A stretch of DNA of 17,921 nucleotides from Treponema sp. (GTDB taxonomy: Bacteria; Spirochaetota; Spirochaetia; Treponematales; Breznakiellaceae), in assembly GCA_020216655.1 (NCBI GenBank), contig JAIWNU010000040.1, positions 1 through 17,921 of the forward strand, written 5' to 3'. Below the pieces are notes generated by a model that did not search any database, had not been told where the DNA came from, and worked only from the letters and a program-made list of their open reading frames with translations. The position numbers and the translations under genes were made by a program. Positions 8,036 through 16,748 of the stretch are shown in pieces; within the stretch, counting starts at the first letter, position 1; each line of letters starts with the position of its first letter.

Positions 8036-10123
8036 ATGACTATTCAAAGACGCATCAGTATTGTTGCTATATTATCAATTTTAATTGCCGTTTTTCTTGC
8101 CTTAAGTGTTGCTACTTTTCCTATCATGACCTATATCGAAAAACGGTTTTATGACCAAGTACCCCATATGCTCAACTCAATAAAGATTGATATTCAAACT
8201 GAAATTGCCCGAGGAACAGAAGCCTCCCTCTCTTTTGCTCGCAATCCGGCTCTTATAGACTGGATTAAATCCGGAGAAAAGGACCAAAAACTTACGGCAA
8301 TTATGACCGCTACCATGGCAGAACTGGCAACACGGAAAGGTTTTACTACTTCTTTTGCTGCCAGTACTGTTACGGGAGCCTTTTATGACAAGGGTAAATA
8401 TCTCAACACCCTCACAAAGAGTGATCCTGATGATAGCTGGTTTTTTGATAGCCTTTCATCTCCAGAAGATGTGCTGCTCAACGTGGATTATAACGCCAAA
8501 CTCGATTCTACTCTGCTTTGGTTTAATGCACTTGTCCGTGACAATGGGAATGCTATTGGTATCGCTGGTATCGGAATATCTTTAACAGATGTGGTCCGTC
8601 AGTTTAAAGACTCAGAACCAAGTAAAAACAGTGTAGTATTGCTCTGTGATAATACAGATACGATTCTCATTACCAGTCTTGATGAAAATAATAAAACAAA
8701 ATTAAGTGACTTTGTTCCCTCAACAGTGCAAACAATAAAAGGTTATGAAGGTTTGCGATCCTTTATGCAAAAAGGACAAAAACTAATTGTCGCACAATCG
8801 CCAATAAAGAATAGCCGCTACACCATATATGCAATCATGCCAATTAATGATTTTTTACCCACTTTATGGGAAATAAATGGTCTTGCGATACTGGTTGCTA
8901 TCATTCTTGCGGTACTTATTACGTTTATTTTGCAACTATTTTTACGATTCTCATTTAAGAACCTCCGCAAATTGCAGGATGCCCTTCATGACATCGCAAG
9001 CGGTAACGGTGATTTAACCAAACGGATTGAGGTGACAAATGATGAAGTAGGTTTGGTTTCTGACAGATTTAATACTTTCGTCCATAATCTGCAATCCATG
9101 GTTGCTGAAATACGGAACGCTATAGATAAAGCCAAGTCACTCAATACTAGCATTCTCCAATCGAACCATGAAAGCAGCGTTGCCATGGTAGAAATTGCAG
9201 AAAACATCAAGGCTATCAACGAACGGTCTATTTCTCTGGATACGAACATGGATGAATCTAAAAACAAAGCTAGCGAGATTATCCAATCGGTGAACCAGTA
9301 CGGAAACCGTATTGTAGAGCAATCAGCCATGGTGCAGCAATCAACATCTGCGATTGTGGAAATGCAGGCTTCTATAAAAAATCTTTCGGAACTTTCGGAG
9401 AAAAAAAACAAAACAGTAGCTCAGTTGGTAGAAGTAGCGCAGGATGGCGGCAAATCATTAGAAGAAACCAAGGCATCCTTTAAAGAACTTATCGAGAAAC
9501 GTATGCAGGCCATTAGCGATATGAACCAACTGGTCGCTAAAGTTGCGGCCCAGACAAACCTTCTTGCCATGAACGCCGCGATCGAGGCCGCTCATGCAGG
9601 TGAACATGGGGCAGGATTTGCTGTTGTGGCCGATGAAATACGGAACCTGGCCGAAGCTACCGCCACAAATGCGAAGAATATAAGCCTTGCAATTAAGGCT
9701 ATGAAGGATGGGGTGGACCTGACCGGACATACTATAGACAAGAATCTAGAACTTTTTGCCGCTATCGAGCAGGAAGTACAATCCATGGGGAATAGTTTTA
9801 GCGAGATCTTCCATGCCCTCAAAGAAATTGCAGTGAGCAGCGAACAGGTCATGCAAGCTATGAATCGGCTTAATGATTATACAAGCGGAGTCAAGGATGA
9901 TGTTCATCGGGTCGATGAAAATACACGGCTGCTTGCGGATATCTTTGATACGGTAAAGAACCTCTCCTCCGAAATACGAAACGGAATCACCGAGGTTGCC
10001 GCCGGTACCAATGAAATCCGCGACGCTATTCATCTTCTCAACGAGCTGAACCAGCAGTTTACGGATCAGTTCCAGACGATTATCGATCAGGTCCAGAGTT
10101 TTAAAATTGATGAGAACAACTGA
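8036..10123 (+). CDS. Methyl-accepting chemotaxis protein (transmembrane chemoreceptor)
   Basis: 695 residues. A first membrane segment (about 7-29), an extracytoplasmic sensor of about 245 residues compatible with a double-Cache domain, a second membrane segment (about 282-304), a HAMP linker (about 303-357, ending with FNTFVHNLQSMV) and a long helical signalling domain. The kinase-contact hairpin tip is at 503-540 and reads AQTNLLAMNAAIEAAHAGEH then GAGFAVVADEIRNLAE, intact compared with the family consensus. No C-terminal NWETF-type CheR/CheB tether is present. The ATG at 8036 has AGGAG five bases upstream; TTG 7997 is rejected. The first two thirds are visibly richer in A+T than neighbouring genes. 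Its ligand is unknown; adjacency to a cellulase makes a sugar-related cue possible but this is only inference. Confidence 0.95.
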   Translation: MTIQRRISIVAILSILIAVFLALSVATFPIMTYIEKRFYDQVPHMLNSIKIDIQTEIARGTEASLSFARNPALIDWIKSGEKDQKLTAIMTATMAELATRKGFTTSFAASTVTGAFYDKGKYLNTLTKSDPDDSWFFDSLSSPEDVLLNVDYNAKLDSTLLWFNALVRDNGNAIGIAGIGISLTDVVRQFKDSEPSKNSVVLLCDNTDTILITSLDENNKTKLSDFVPSTVQTIKGYEGLRSFMQKGQKLIVAQSPIKNSRYTIYAIMPINDFLPTLWEINGLAILVAIILAVLITFILQLFLRFSFKNLRKLQDALHDIASGNGDLTKRIEVTNDEVGLVSDRFNTFVHNLQSMVAEIRNAIDKAKSLNTSILQSNHESSVAMVEIAENIKAINERSISLDTNMDESKNKASEIIQSVNQYGNRIVEQSAMVQQSTSAIVEMQASIKNLSELSEKKNKTVAQLVEVAQDGGKSLEETKASFKELIEKRMQAISDMNQLVAKVAAQTNLLAMNAAIEAAHAGEHGAGFAVVADEIRNLAEATATNAKNISLAIKAMKDGVDLTGHTIDKNLELFAAIEQEVQSMGNSFSEIFHALKEIAVSSEQVMQAMNRLNDYTSGVKDDVHRVDENTRLLADIFDTVKNLSSEIRNGITEVAAGTNEIRDAIHLLNELNQQFTDQFQTIIDQVQSFKIDENN

Positions 10124-11440
10124 TTAACGCTCCATTTTCACCCTGCTTTCGGCGCTTCGGCGGTGGGCATCCAGGCCTTCCGCCCGGGCTATGACGGCGG
10201 CGGCCCGGCGGCTTGCTTCAAAGCCAGCGCCGGGGGCACAGCGGAGGCTTGTCACGGTTTTGATAAAGTGCCGTACCGAAAGGCCGCCGGTAAAGCGGGC
10301 GCTGCCTGAGGTGGGAAGCGTATGGTTTATCCCCGCCGAATAGTCTCCCAGCACCTCCGCCGCCAAAGCCCCTGCAAACAGGGAACCGTAGTTTCTGAGT
10401 CTTGGTATGATGGCTTCTGCTTTTTTTAGATGCAGTTCCAGGTGTTCCGGGGCGATCGTATTGGCGATGCGGACCGCCTCATCCATTGATGTATAGATAA
10501 CAATGAGTCCACCGGCATCCAAGGATGCGCGGGCCGTTTCTGCGGTGCTCAGCGTTCCAAGCTGTTTTTCCAGGGCTGCCGTTACCCTATCCGCCATGGC
10601 CCGGTCTGGCACGAGGAGCCTTGCCCGGGCGTCCGGGTCATGTTCCGCCTGGGCAAGCAGGTCCGCGGCGATAAGTTCAGGCTCGGCATCTCCGTCGGCG
10701 ATGATAAGTACATCTGTAGGGCCCGCCACAAAGTCTATGCCCACTTGGCCGAAAAGAATGAGTTTGGCCGCGGCTACATACTTGTTCCCTGGCCCTACAA
10801 TAACATCGCAGCGGGGTACCGATTCGGTGCCAAAGGCCGCCGCCGCAATAGCCTGGGCGCCGCCGGTGGCAAATATGCGGTCCGCCCCGGCGAGGGCTGC
10901 CGCTGCAAGGATCCGCCGGTCGGGCTTACCGTCCTCTAAGGGCGGCGAGAGGAGAACCACTTCAGCGACCCCAGCCACCTTAGCGGGGATGACTCCCATG
11001 AGGACCGTAGAAATGAGGGGGAAGCGGCCTGCGGGCACATAGACCGCAGCCCGTTCAACCGGAATACAGCGCTGACCCGTAAAAAGCCCGGGCTCTAGTT
11101 CGGTCTCAAAGTCGGCAAACTGTTTTTTCTGAAGTTCCGCAAAACGCCTGATATGGTCAGACGCAAGGCGGAGAGCGGCTGTGAGCTCACTATCAGCTTT
11201 TTCTAGCTCTTCCAATGCATGGCGGGCCTCCGCAGGAGAAACTTTCAAGTGTTCGGGACTTGAGCGGTCAAAGCGGGCTGCATAGTCCCGCAGGGCCCGG
11301 TCTCCGCCGCTTCTGACCTTGGCGATTATATCCCGTACCGTCTCATCAACCCTGTCCAGACCTGTTTCTGCAGCACTCCCTGTGCTGCCTATAGTCTGGC
11401 TCCAATATGCATCAAAATCCTGTGCTGCTATGATCCTCAT
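10124..11440 (-). CDS. hisD: Histidinol dehydrogenase, HisD
   Basis: 438 residues, normal length. A zinc enzyme that oxidises L-histidinol to L-histidine in two NAD-dependent steps, the last of the pathway. Seen: VERAAVYVPAGR, ATGGAQAIAAAAFGTESVP, VGPGNKYVAAAK, the zinc ligands Gln264 and His267 in LAQAEHDPDA, the catalytic Glu332-His333 in APEHLE, Asp366 in GDYSAG and His426 in GLDAHRRS. All key residues are present. The start overlaps the hisC stop by four bases (ATGA). It is the last gene of the operon and its stop codon directly abuts the stop of the convergent chemoreceptor gene, leaving no room for a separate terminator between them. Confidence 0.97.
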   Translation of the reverse strand: MRIIAAQDFDAYWSQTIGSTGSAAETGLDRVDETVRDIIAKVRSGGDRALRDYAARFDRSSPEHLKVSPAEARHALEELEKADSELTAALRLASDHIRRFAELQKKQFADFETELEPGLFTGQRCIPVERAAVYVPAGRFPLISTVLMGVIPAKVAGVAEVVLLSPPLEDGKPDRRILAAAALAGADRIFATGGAQAIAAAAFGTESVPRCDVIVGPGNKYVAAAKLILFGQVGIDFVAGPTDVLIIADGDAEPELIAADLLAQAEHDPDARARLLVPDRAMADRVTAALEKQLGTLSTAETARASLDAGGLIVIYTSMDEAVRIANTIAPEHLELHLKKAEAIIPRLRNYGSLFAGALAAEVLGDYSAGINHTLPTSGSARFTGGLSVRHFIKTVTSLRCAPGAGFEASRRAAAVIARAEGLDAHRRSAESRVKMER

Positions 11441-12546
11441 GTGTTACCCCTGCAAATGCGGACAAAGCTCTCCATCTCTTCGTCGGTGCCGATGCTGACC
11501 CGGAGATACTCGCTGATCCGCGGCTTGTTCCAGTGCCGCACAAGAATTCCCCTGCTGCGGAGGGCCTGGAAAAGCTCCGCCCCAGGCCGCTCTGGGTGAC
11601 GAATAAAAATAAAGTTCGCCGCCGAGGGAATCACTTCAAAGCCGGCTTCTTCAAGGGCCCGTCTTGTATTTTCACGGGTTGCCTCAATTTTGGCTGCCAT
11701 AGCATCGTAATATTCCCGGTCTTCAATGGCTGCCTGGGCGCCTGCCAGGGCAAGCCGGTCCAGGGTGTAGGAATTAAAAGAGTCCTTTATGCGCCGCAGC
11801 CCTTCGATAAGGTCCGGCTGACCCAGGGCGTAACCCACCCGGAGCCCCGCGAGGGAGCGGGACTTGGACAGGGTGTGAACTACGAGCAGGTTGTCATAGC
11901 GCTGCACCTGGTCTGCCATGGACTCGGCGCCGAAATCCACATAGGCTTCATCGATCAGGAGGACGTTCTGTTCCTGTTGATGAAATGCCGCCAGCTCCGT
12001 AAGGGCCCCTTTCCCCAGGGCGCGGCCGGTTGGCGCGTTGGGGTTAGCGAGAACAACGCCGCTGGCAGGGCGCCGGTAATGCGCCGTATCGATTTCGAAT
12101 TTCTCGGTGACGGGAACTGTTTCGTACTCGATATCCCAGAGGTCTGCGTAGACGGGGTAAAAACTATAGGTTATGTCGGGGAAAAGGAGGGGCCGGCGTT
12201 CCATTCTGTCCCGGGACCCAAAAAAGGCGGCAAAGGCAAAGGCGAGAATTTCATCTGACCCGTTGCCCACAAAGACCCAGTCCGCTCCCGGGAGTCCATA
12301 TCGAGCGGCGATAGCGCTTCTTAAGGCGAGGCAGGTCGGGTCCGGATAGAGCCGCAGATCTTCTTGAGCCGCGGCTCGAATTGCTTCGAGTACCTTCGGC
12401 GACGGAGGGTAGGGGTTCTCGTTGGTATTCAGTTTGATGTACCGGCGGTCCCGGGGCTGTTCCCCCGGGGTGTAAGGTTCAAGCCCGGCAACCCTCTTAC
12501 TCCAATAGGGGCTCTTCCCCGTGGTCTTTTCTGTTGGTTCTTTCAT
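11437..12546 (-). CDS. hisC: Histidinol-phosphate aminotransferase, HisC
   Basis: 369 residues, a fold-type I PLP enzyme. It transfers an amino group from glutamate to imidazole-acetol phosphate to give L-histidinol phosphate. Seen: LNTNENPYPPSP at 39-50, FVGNGSDEIL, NPNAPTG at 168-174, LLIDEAYVDF at 196-205 and the PLP-binding lysine K228 in HTLSKSRSLAGLRVGYA. The N terminus has about 20 residues before the first conserved block, which is usual. It overlaps the upstream hisA/I/E gene by four bases (ATGA) and hisD by four bases, so translation of the three is coupled. Confidence 0.96.
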   Translation of the reverse strand: MKEPTEKTTGKSPYWSKRVAGLEPYTPGEQPRDRRYIKLNTNENPYPPSPKVLEAIRAAAQEDLRLYPDPTCLALRSAIAARYGLPGADWVFVGNGSDEILAFAFAAFFGSRDRMERRPLLFPDITYSFYPVYADLWDIEYETVPVTEKFEIDTAHYRRPASGVVLANPNAPTGRALGKGALTELAAFHQQEQNVLLIDEAYVDFGAESMADQVQRYDNLLVVHTLSKSRSLAGLRVGYALGQPDLIEGLRRIKDSFNSYTLDRLALAGAQAAIEDREYYDAMAAKIEATRENTRRALEEAGFEVIPSAANFIFIRHPERPGAELFQALRSRGILVRHWNKPRISEYLRVSIGTDEEMESFVRICRGNT

Positions 12547-13823
12547 TTCTTGTGCCGCCGGTCCAGTTCTGCCATAACCTCAGCCACGGAGACCCCCGCC
12601 CGGGTCATGAGCACCGTGGTAAAATAAAGAAGATCCGCCACTTCCCAGACTATTTCGTCGTGGGTCTTGGCGGTGCAGACTTCCTCCGCCTCTTCCATCA
12701 CCTTTTCCCGGACCCGTTCATCATCCAGGGTAGCCGTATAAGACCCCGGTTTGGGATTGCGGAACCGCTCGGTTACTATGCTTTGCAAAAGCTCCCAGGT
12801 ATAGCGCTGGTCTGTAAAGCAGGTCCAGTTTCCCGTGTGGCAGGTGGGGCCTGAAGGAACCACCGTGGCAAGCAGTGTGTCCCGGTCGCAGTCTGCCCGG
12901 AGCCGCAGCAGTTTGAGGGTGTTTCCCGAACTTTCGCCCTTCATCCAGAGCTTATTGCGGCTCCGGCTATAAAAGCAAAGGTTCCCCCGCTTAAAGGTTT
13001 CTGCCAGGGCTTCCCGGTTGGTGTAGCCCAGCATGAGGACCTGGCCGTCCTCCGCCTGTGCAATGACCGGCAAGAGCTGTTCGGTGCCTGGGCTGGCTCC
13101 CTCTTTGTTCCAGGCAAGACTTGCGATAAAGGCTTCGGCCAGGTTTATTTTGCCCGTGTACAGGGCCATGCCGAGCTGGACATCGCAGCCCAGGCGGGCT
13201 ATAGCTTCGATTTCTTCCAGGCTGGTCACGCCGCCCGCCACGGTTACCAGGCAGGAGACCGATTCCCGCAGGGCCCGGACGCTTTCCAGATTGGTGCCGG
13301 TCATGGTCCCTTCCCGTTCAACGCAGGTATATAAAAGTTCCCCCGCATAGGGCTCCAGGGCCTTGGCGCTTTCTATCAGGGGAAGCCCCGTGGCGGTCTT
13401 CCATCCATCAACCACAATCTCGCCTTCCCGGGCGTCGACTGCCACGATAATGCGTTCCCGGCCGATTTTTTTTGCCAGGGCTTCGAGAAAGTCCTTATTG
13501 ATGCCGAAACTTTCCGGTCCGGTCCGGAATGCCTTTGAGCCGATGATGACCTTTTTGGCCCCCCGGCTTACCAGTTCTGCCGCCCGTTCCACCGTGGCAA
13601 TACCCCCGCCGACCCGGCAGTCGGCCCGGCGGAGCAGGGACTTTACCAGGCTGTCGTTGGAGCCGGTTTTCATGGCCGCATCCAGATCGATGACCGCTAC
13701 CTCTCCATATTTGTCGAATTCCGCCGCCAGGGCCGCCGCATCGTCCCGTTCCAGCATGAGCTGGGAACCTTGCTTAAGCTGCACGACCTTGCCGTTTTGA
13801 ATATCTATCGAAGCTATTACCAT
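12543..13823 (-). CDS. Trifunctional HisA-HisI-HisE fusion: ProFAR isomerase / phosphoribosyl-AMP cyclohydrolase / phosphoribosyl-ATP pyrophosphatase
   Basis: One 426-residue reading frame joins three pathway enzymes. Residues 1 to about 237 form the HisA (beta/alpha)8 isomerase, with Asp7 in [14 protein letters not shown] at 71-75, Asp130 in IIVAVDA, AGGV at 196-199 and GMALYTGK near the end. About 238-340 is His[32 protein letters not shown], and the zinc/metal residues in DCDRDTLL and [11 protein letters not shown]. About 342-426 is His[18 protein letters not shown] and EVADLLYF. HisI-HisE fusion is common; addition of HisA in the same chain is not usual. An AAAGGAG site lies ten bases before the ATG. 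It overlaps hisF by seven bases and hisC by four. The fusion is continuous without stop or shift. Confidence 0.93.
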   Translation of the reverse strand: MVIASIDIQNGKVVQLKQGSQLMLERDDAAALAAEFDKYGEVAVIDLDAAMKTGSNDSLVKSLLRRADCRVGGGIATVERAAELVSRGAKKVIIGSKAFRTGPESFGINKDFLEALAKKIGRERIIVAVDAREGEIVVDGWKTATGLPLIESAKALEPYAGELLYTCVEREGTMTGTNLESVRALRESVSCLVTVAGGVTSLEEIEAIARLGCDVQLGMALYTGKINLAEAFIASLAWNKEGASPGTEQLLPVIAQAEDGQVLMLGYTNREALAETFKRGNLCFYSRSRNKLWMKGESSGNTLKLLRLRADCDRDTLLATVVPSGPTCHTGNWTCFTDQRYTWELLQSIVTERFRNPKPGSYTATLDDERVREKVMEEAEEVCTAKTHDEIVWEVADLLYFTTVLMTRAGVSVAEVMAELDRRHKK

Positions 13824-14593
13824 CGTACTCGTACTCCTTTCTGTTCTGCGTAGGTTTTTATTTCCCCTATGGTTGTTTTTCCGAAATGGAGCATGCTGGC
13901 TACCAGGGCCGCATCCGCATTGCCCCCGCCGGGTAAAAGGGCCTCCACAATTTGATCAAGGCTTCCTGCACCGCCAGAGGCAATTACCGGAACGGGGACC
14001 GCTTCCCCAACCCGGCGGGTGAGCTCCAGGTCGTAGCCAGCGCCGGTGCCGTCCGCATCGATAGAATTAAGGAGTATTTCCCCCGCACCGAGCTTAACCG
14101 CATCGACTGCCCACTGAATTGCATCAATCCCCGTATCTTCCCGGCCTCCCTTGGCAAAGGCATGCCAGCGGGGGGCTTCTCCGGGTGCGGACACCCGTTT
14201 TGCGTCTATCGATAGAACGACGCACTGGCTCCCGTAGGCTCGGGCCATATCGGTAAGCAGTGCCGGGTTCCGGAGGGCCGCGGTGCAGACCGATACCTTG
14301 TCTGCCCCGGCGTTCATGGCGAGCCGCATGTCTTCCACCGTACGGATACCCCCTCCGACGCAGAGGGGAATAAAGACTTCCTTGGCAACCTGGAGGACCA
14401 CTTCCAAAAGGGTGTCCCGGCTTTTGTAGGAAGCACCAATGTCAAGGAAGGTAAGCTCATCTGCCCCCTGTTCATTGTAGCGCCGGGCCAGTTCCACCGG
14501 GTCCCCTGCGTCCTTAATTCCTTCAAACTTCACACCCTTGACGACCCGGCCGTCGTCCACGTCCAGGCAGGGAATAATCCGTTTAGCGAGCAT
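13817..14593 (-). CDS. hisF: Imidazole glycerol phosphate synthase, cyclase subunit HisF
   Basis: 258 residues, a complete (beta/alpha)8 barrel. With HisH it uses ammonia to turn PRFAR into imidazole glycerol phosphate and AICAR. The catalytic acids Asp11 ([15 protein letters not shown]) and Asp130 (VVLSIDAKR) are present, as are the phosphate-binding VGGGIRT at 79-85 and [10 protein letters not shown] near the C terminus, and [17 protein letters not shown]. The start codon lies 11 bases inside the end of hisH, so the two subunits of the heterodimer are made from overlapping cistrons. Confidence 0.97.
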   Translation of the reverse strand: MLAKRIIPCLDVDDGRVVKGVKFEGIKDAGDPVELARRYNEQGADELTFLDIGASYKSRDTLLEVVLQVAKEVFIPLCVGGGIRTVEDMRLAMNAGADKVSVCTAALRNPALLTDMARAYGSQCVVLSIDAKRVSAPGEAPRWHAFAKGGREDTGIDAIQWAVDAVKLGAGEILLNSIDADGTGAGYDLELTRRVGEAVPVPVIASGGAGSLDQIVEALLPGGGNADAALVASMLHFGKTTIGEIKTYAEQKGVRVRW

Positions 14594-15251
14594 GATACAC
14601 CTCGGACCAGCGGCGCAGGAGTTCGAGTCCCAGGGCTCCCGATTTTTCCGGATGAAACTGGACCGCCGCGAGGGCTCCCCGTTCTACTGCGCTGCAGTAT
14701 GTTCCATAGTAATCCGCTTCGGCGGCGGTCCAGCCCTCCTCCGCGGGGACCACATAATAGGAGTGTATATAGTAAAAGAAGGCCCGTTCGGGCAGGTCTC
14801 GAAAAAGACGGGACCGTTCTGCCCCTCGGGTTTCGTTCCAGCCGATTTGGGGCACCTTGGGGCCATTAAATTTCCGCGCCCTTCCTGGAATGACCGAAAG
14901 CCCCCGAATTTCCTGGCCATTAACAGGCGGGGCTTCCTCGCTAGTCTCAAACAGGAGCTGGAGGCCGATACAGATCCCTAAAAAGGGCCTGTCTGCGGCA
15001 ATCCACTCCCGGATGGCATCGCTGTAGCCGGATTTGTTCAGGGCCTCCATGGCAGTGGCAAAGTGACCATCGCCGGGAAAGATAATGGCCGAGTAGGGCG
15101 AGGAAGCCCCGCCAAATCGGGCGGAGCCAAATCGGGCCCTGCCCGATAGTTCCTCGGGCCCGCGGACAAATTGGGCCGGGAGGCCGAGCCGGGCCAAAGC
15201 GTTCATCACCGAACCCAGGTTTCCCGCCCCGTAGTTAATGACTCCAATCAC
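14583..15251 (-). CDS. hisH: Imidazole glycerol phosphate synthase, glutamine amidotransferase subunit HisH
   Basis: 222 residues, class I glutaminase that supplies ammonia to HisF. The start is a GTG at 15251 that overlaps the hisB stop (GTGA). Seen: [12 protein letters not shown] at 4-15, the nucleophile Cys94 in [10 protein letters not shown], the catalytic His200 and Glu202 in VQFHPEKSG, and PQIGWNE at 134-140. Two departures from the family pattern: the usual PGVG oxyanion motif reads PGDG (59-62), and residues about 38-52 form an insertion with a short internal repeat (RFGSARFGG). Otherwise complete and expected to be functional. Confidence 0.95.
   Translation of the reverse strand: MIGVINYGAGNLGSVMNALARLGLPAQFVRGPEELSGRARFGSARFGGASSPYSAIIFPGDGHFATAMEALNKSGYSDAIREWIAADRPFLGICIGLQLLFETSEEAPPVNGQEIRGLSVIPGRARKFNGPKVPQIGWNETRGAERSRLFRDLPERAFFYYIHSYYVVPAEEGWTAAEADYYGTYCSAVERGALAAVQFHPEKSGALGLELLRRWSEVYHAR
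15111..15137. repeat. Two in-frame direct repeats of GCCAAATCGGGC inside hisH
   Basis: The 12-base unit occurs at 15111-15122 and 15126-15137, a period of 15 bases, so the duplication keeps the frame and produces the [10 protein letters not shown] repeat in HisH. It looks like a recent slippage duplication in a surface loop just before the PGDG motif. Confidence 0.8.
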
Positions 15252-15853
15252 GCGAGGACCCCCTTGGTGGAGGGAATCTGGCCCGCAGCGCGGCTGTCGA
15301 CCTCGCAGGCTTCCCGCAGGGCCCGGGCCGCGGCCTTAAAGAGGGCCTCGATTTTGTGGTGGTCGCTGCGCCCCCGCAGTATGTCCAGGTGGAGGGCGCA
15401 GCCCGCATTGCTTGCAAAGCCGAGCCAGAAATCCTCCACCGTATCGGTCTGAAAGCTCGCCCCGGTGGAAACCAGGGGGAGGCCGCTCAAGGAGGCCTCA
15501 AAGACGAGGAAGGGCCTTCCGGAAAGGTCTACCGCGGCCCGGGCCAGGGTTTCATCCATGGGAAAAAGGCAGCTCCCTACCCGGACAATGCCCCGCTTGT
15601 CACCCAGCGCCTTGGCAAAGGCCTGGCCCAGGACTATGCCCACATCTTCCACCAGGTGGTGCTGGTCCACCTCCAGGTCTCCCCGGGCGCTCAGGTCTAG
15701 GTCAAAAAGCCCGTGCTTGGCAAAGGTGGTAAGCATGTGGGTGAGGAACCCCACCGGGCAGTCGATACGGCTGGTTCCCGTTCCATCAATATTCAGTCTG
15801 AGCTGTATATCCGTTTCCCCGGTTTTCCGTGAAATTTCCGCAATCCGTTCCAT
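15248..15853 (-). CDS. hisB: Imidazoleglycerol-phosphate dehydratase, HisB (monofunctional)
   Basis: 201 residues, the size of the dehydratase alone. It removes water from imidazole glycerol phosphate to give imidazole-acetol phosphate in a manganese-dependent reaction. The metal-binding repeats are HHLVED at 65-70 and DHHKIEALFKAAARALR at 164-180; GFLTHMLTTFAKHG and DETLARAAVDLSGRP also match. There is no N-terminal HAD phosphatase domain as in the enterobacterial fused HisB, so histidinol-phosphate phosphatase must be elsewhere. GGGAGGG lies four bases before the ATG; hisG ends 15 bases upstream and the stop overlaps hisH. Confidence 0.96.
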   Translation of the reverse strand: MERIAEISRKTGETDIQLRLNIDGTGTSRIDCPVGFLTHMLTTFAKHGLFDLDLSARGDLEVDQHHLVEDVGIVLGQAFAKALGDKRGIVRVGSCLFPMDETLARAAVDLSGRPFLVFEASLSGLPLVSTGASFQTDTVEDFWLGFASNAGCALHLDILRGRSDHHKIEALFKAAARALREACEVDSRAAGQIPSTKGVLA

Positions 15854-15868
15854 AGGCCCTCCCGCCCA

Positions 15869-16723
15869 TCAGGGCACTACCTTCCGCAGTTCGTATTCCA
15901 CAATGTCTGTGGCGCCGAGTTTCTTGAGTTTCGGGATCAGGACCGGCACTTCGTGACGGGAAACTGCCACTTTGACCGCATAGCCGTCGTCTCCGTACAG
16001 GGGCGCAATGGTGGGGCTCCGCATGGCAGGAAGCCCCGCCACCAGGTCGGGGAAGCGGATCTTGTTCACATTCATTTCGAGCATGACCTTTTCCCTGCCG
16101 TCCAGCACGGCCTTAAAGAGCATCACCAGTTCCTCAATCTGTGCCTTCTTTTCGGGGTCCGCCATGGCCGCCCGGGATGCCACAAAACGGGTCGATGACT
16201 CAAGGACCGTATCCACAATGCGAAGCCCATTGTCCCGCAGGGTCTGTCCCGTGGATGTGTTGTCCACAATCATGTCCGCGTCATCAGGGGGGAAAACCTC
16301 GGTGGCTCCGTAGGTCCTGAGGATGCGGAAATCGTAGCCCTTTTTAGTAAGCCATTCTCGGGCCAGGTTCACATATTCGGTAGCCACCACGAGCTTTTTA
16401 CCCTTCAGGGCAGCCTCGTCCATTTCGTTTGGTACCGCCGCTACAATCCGCACCCGGTCAAAGCCCAGGTCCATAACCTCCACTACATCGGACCCGGTTT
16501 CCCGAATCCAGTCGATGCCAGTAAAACCCGCGTCATGGCTCCCGATTTCCAGGAGTTCCCCGACGTTTTGTGGTTTCATGACCTTGCCGTCTAGCCAGTC
16601 AGCGGCGATGCTCGGCCGGTAGGTCCGTTCCGAAAGACTAATCGGTATCCCCGCCTCCGCAAAAAGCCGCGCTACATTGTCAAAAATCCGTCCCTTGGGT
16701 ATCAGAATCCGCAACTTTCCCAT
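15869..16723 (-). CDS. hisG: ATP phosphoribosyltransferase, HisG long form
   Basis: 284 residues. The committed step: ATP and PRPP are joined to phosphoribosyl-ATP. The length and a C-terminal domain of about 80 residues (containing LPAMRSPTIAPLYGDDGYAVKV in part and ending LKKLGATDIVEYELRKVV) identify the long, homo-hexameric form that carries its own histidine-feedback domain and needs no HisZ. The PRPP loop is at about 148-163 (ADMIVDNTSTGQTL). LRILIPKGRI opens the protein. The ATG at 16723 follows an AAGGAG site by five bases. It is the first enzyme gene behind a 390-base leader that holds the leader peptide, attenuator and further hairpins. Confidence 0.96.
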   Translation of the reverse strand: MGKLRILIPKGRIFDNVARLFAEAGIPISLSERTYRPSIAADWLDGKVMKPQNVGELLEIGSHDAGFTGIDWIRETGSDVVEVMDLGFDRVRIVAAVPNEMDEAALKGKKLVVATEYVNLAREWLTKKGYDFRILRTYGATEVFPPDDADMIVDNTSTGQTLRDNGLRIVDTVLESSTRFVASRAAMADPEKKAQIEELVMLFKAVLDGREKVMLEMNVNKIRFPDLVAGLPAMRSPTIAPLYGDDGYAVKVAVSRHEVPVLIPKLKKLGATDIVEYELRKVVP

Positions 16724-16748
16724 ACATACTCCTTGTGCAGTAAGAATA

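Noticed and set aside
11533..12258. Plus-strand frame of 241 codons opposite hisC
   Set aside because: hisC is unmistakable on the other strand; the opposite frame has no recognisable domain and no promoter.
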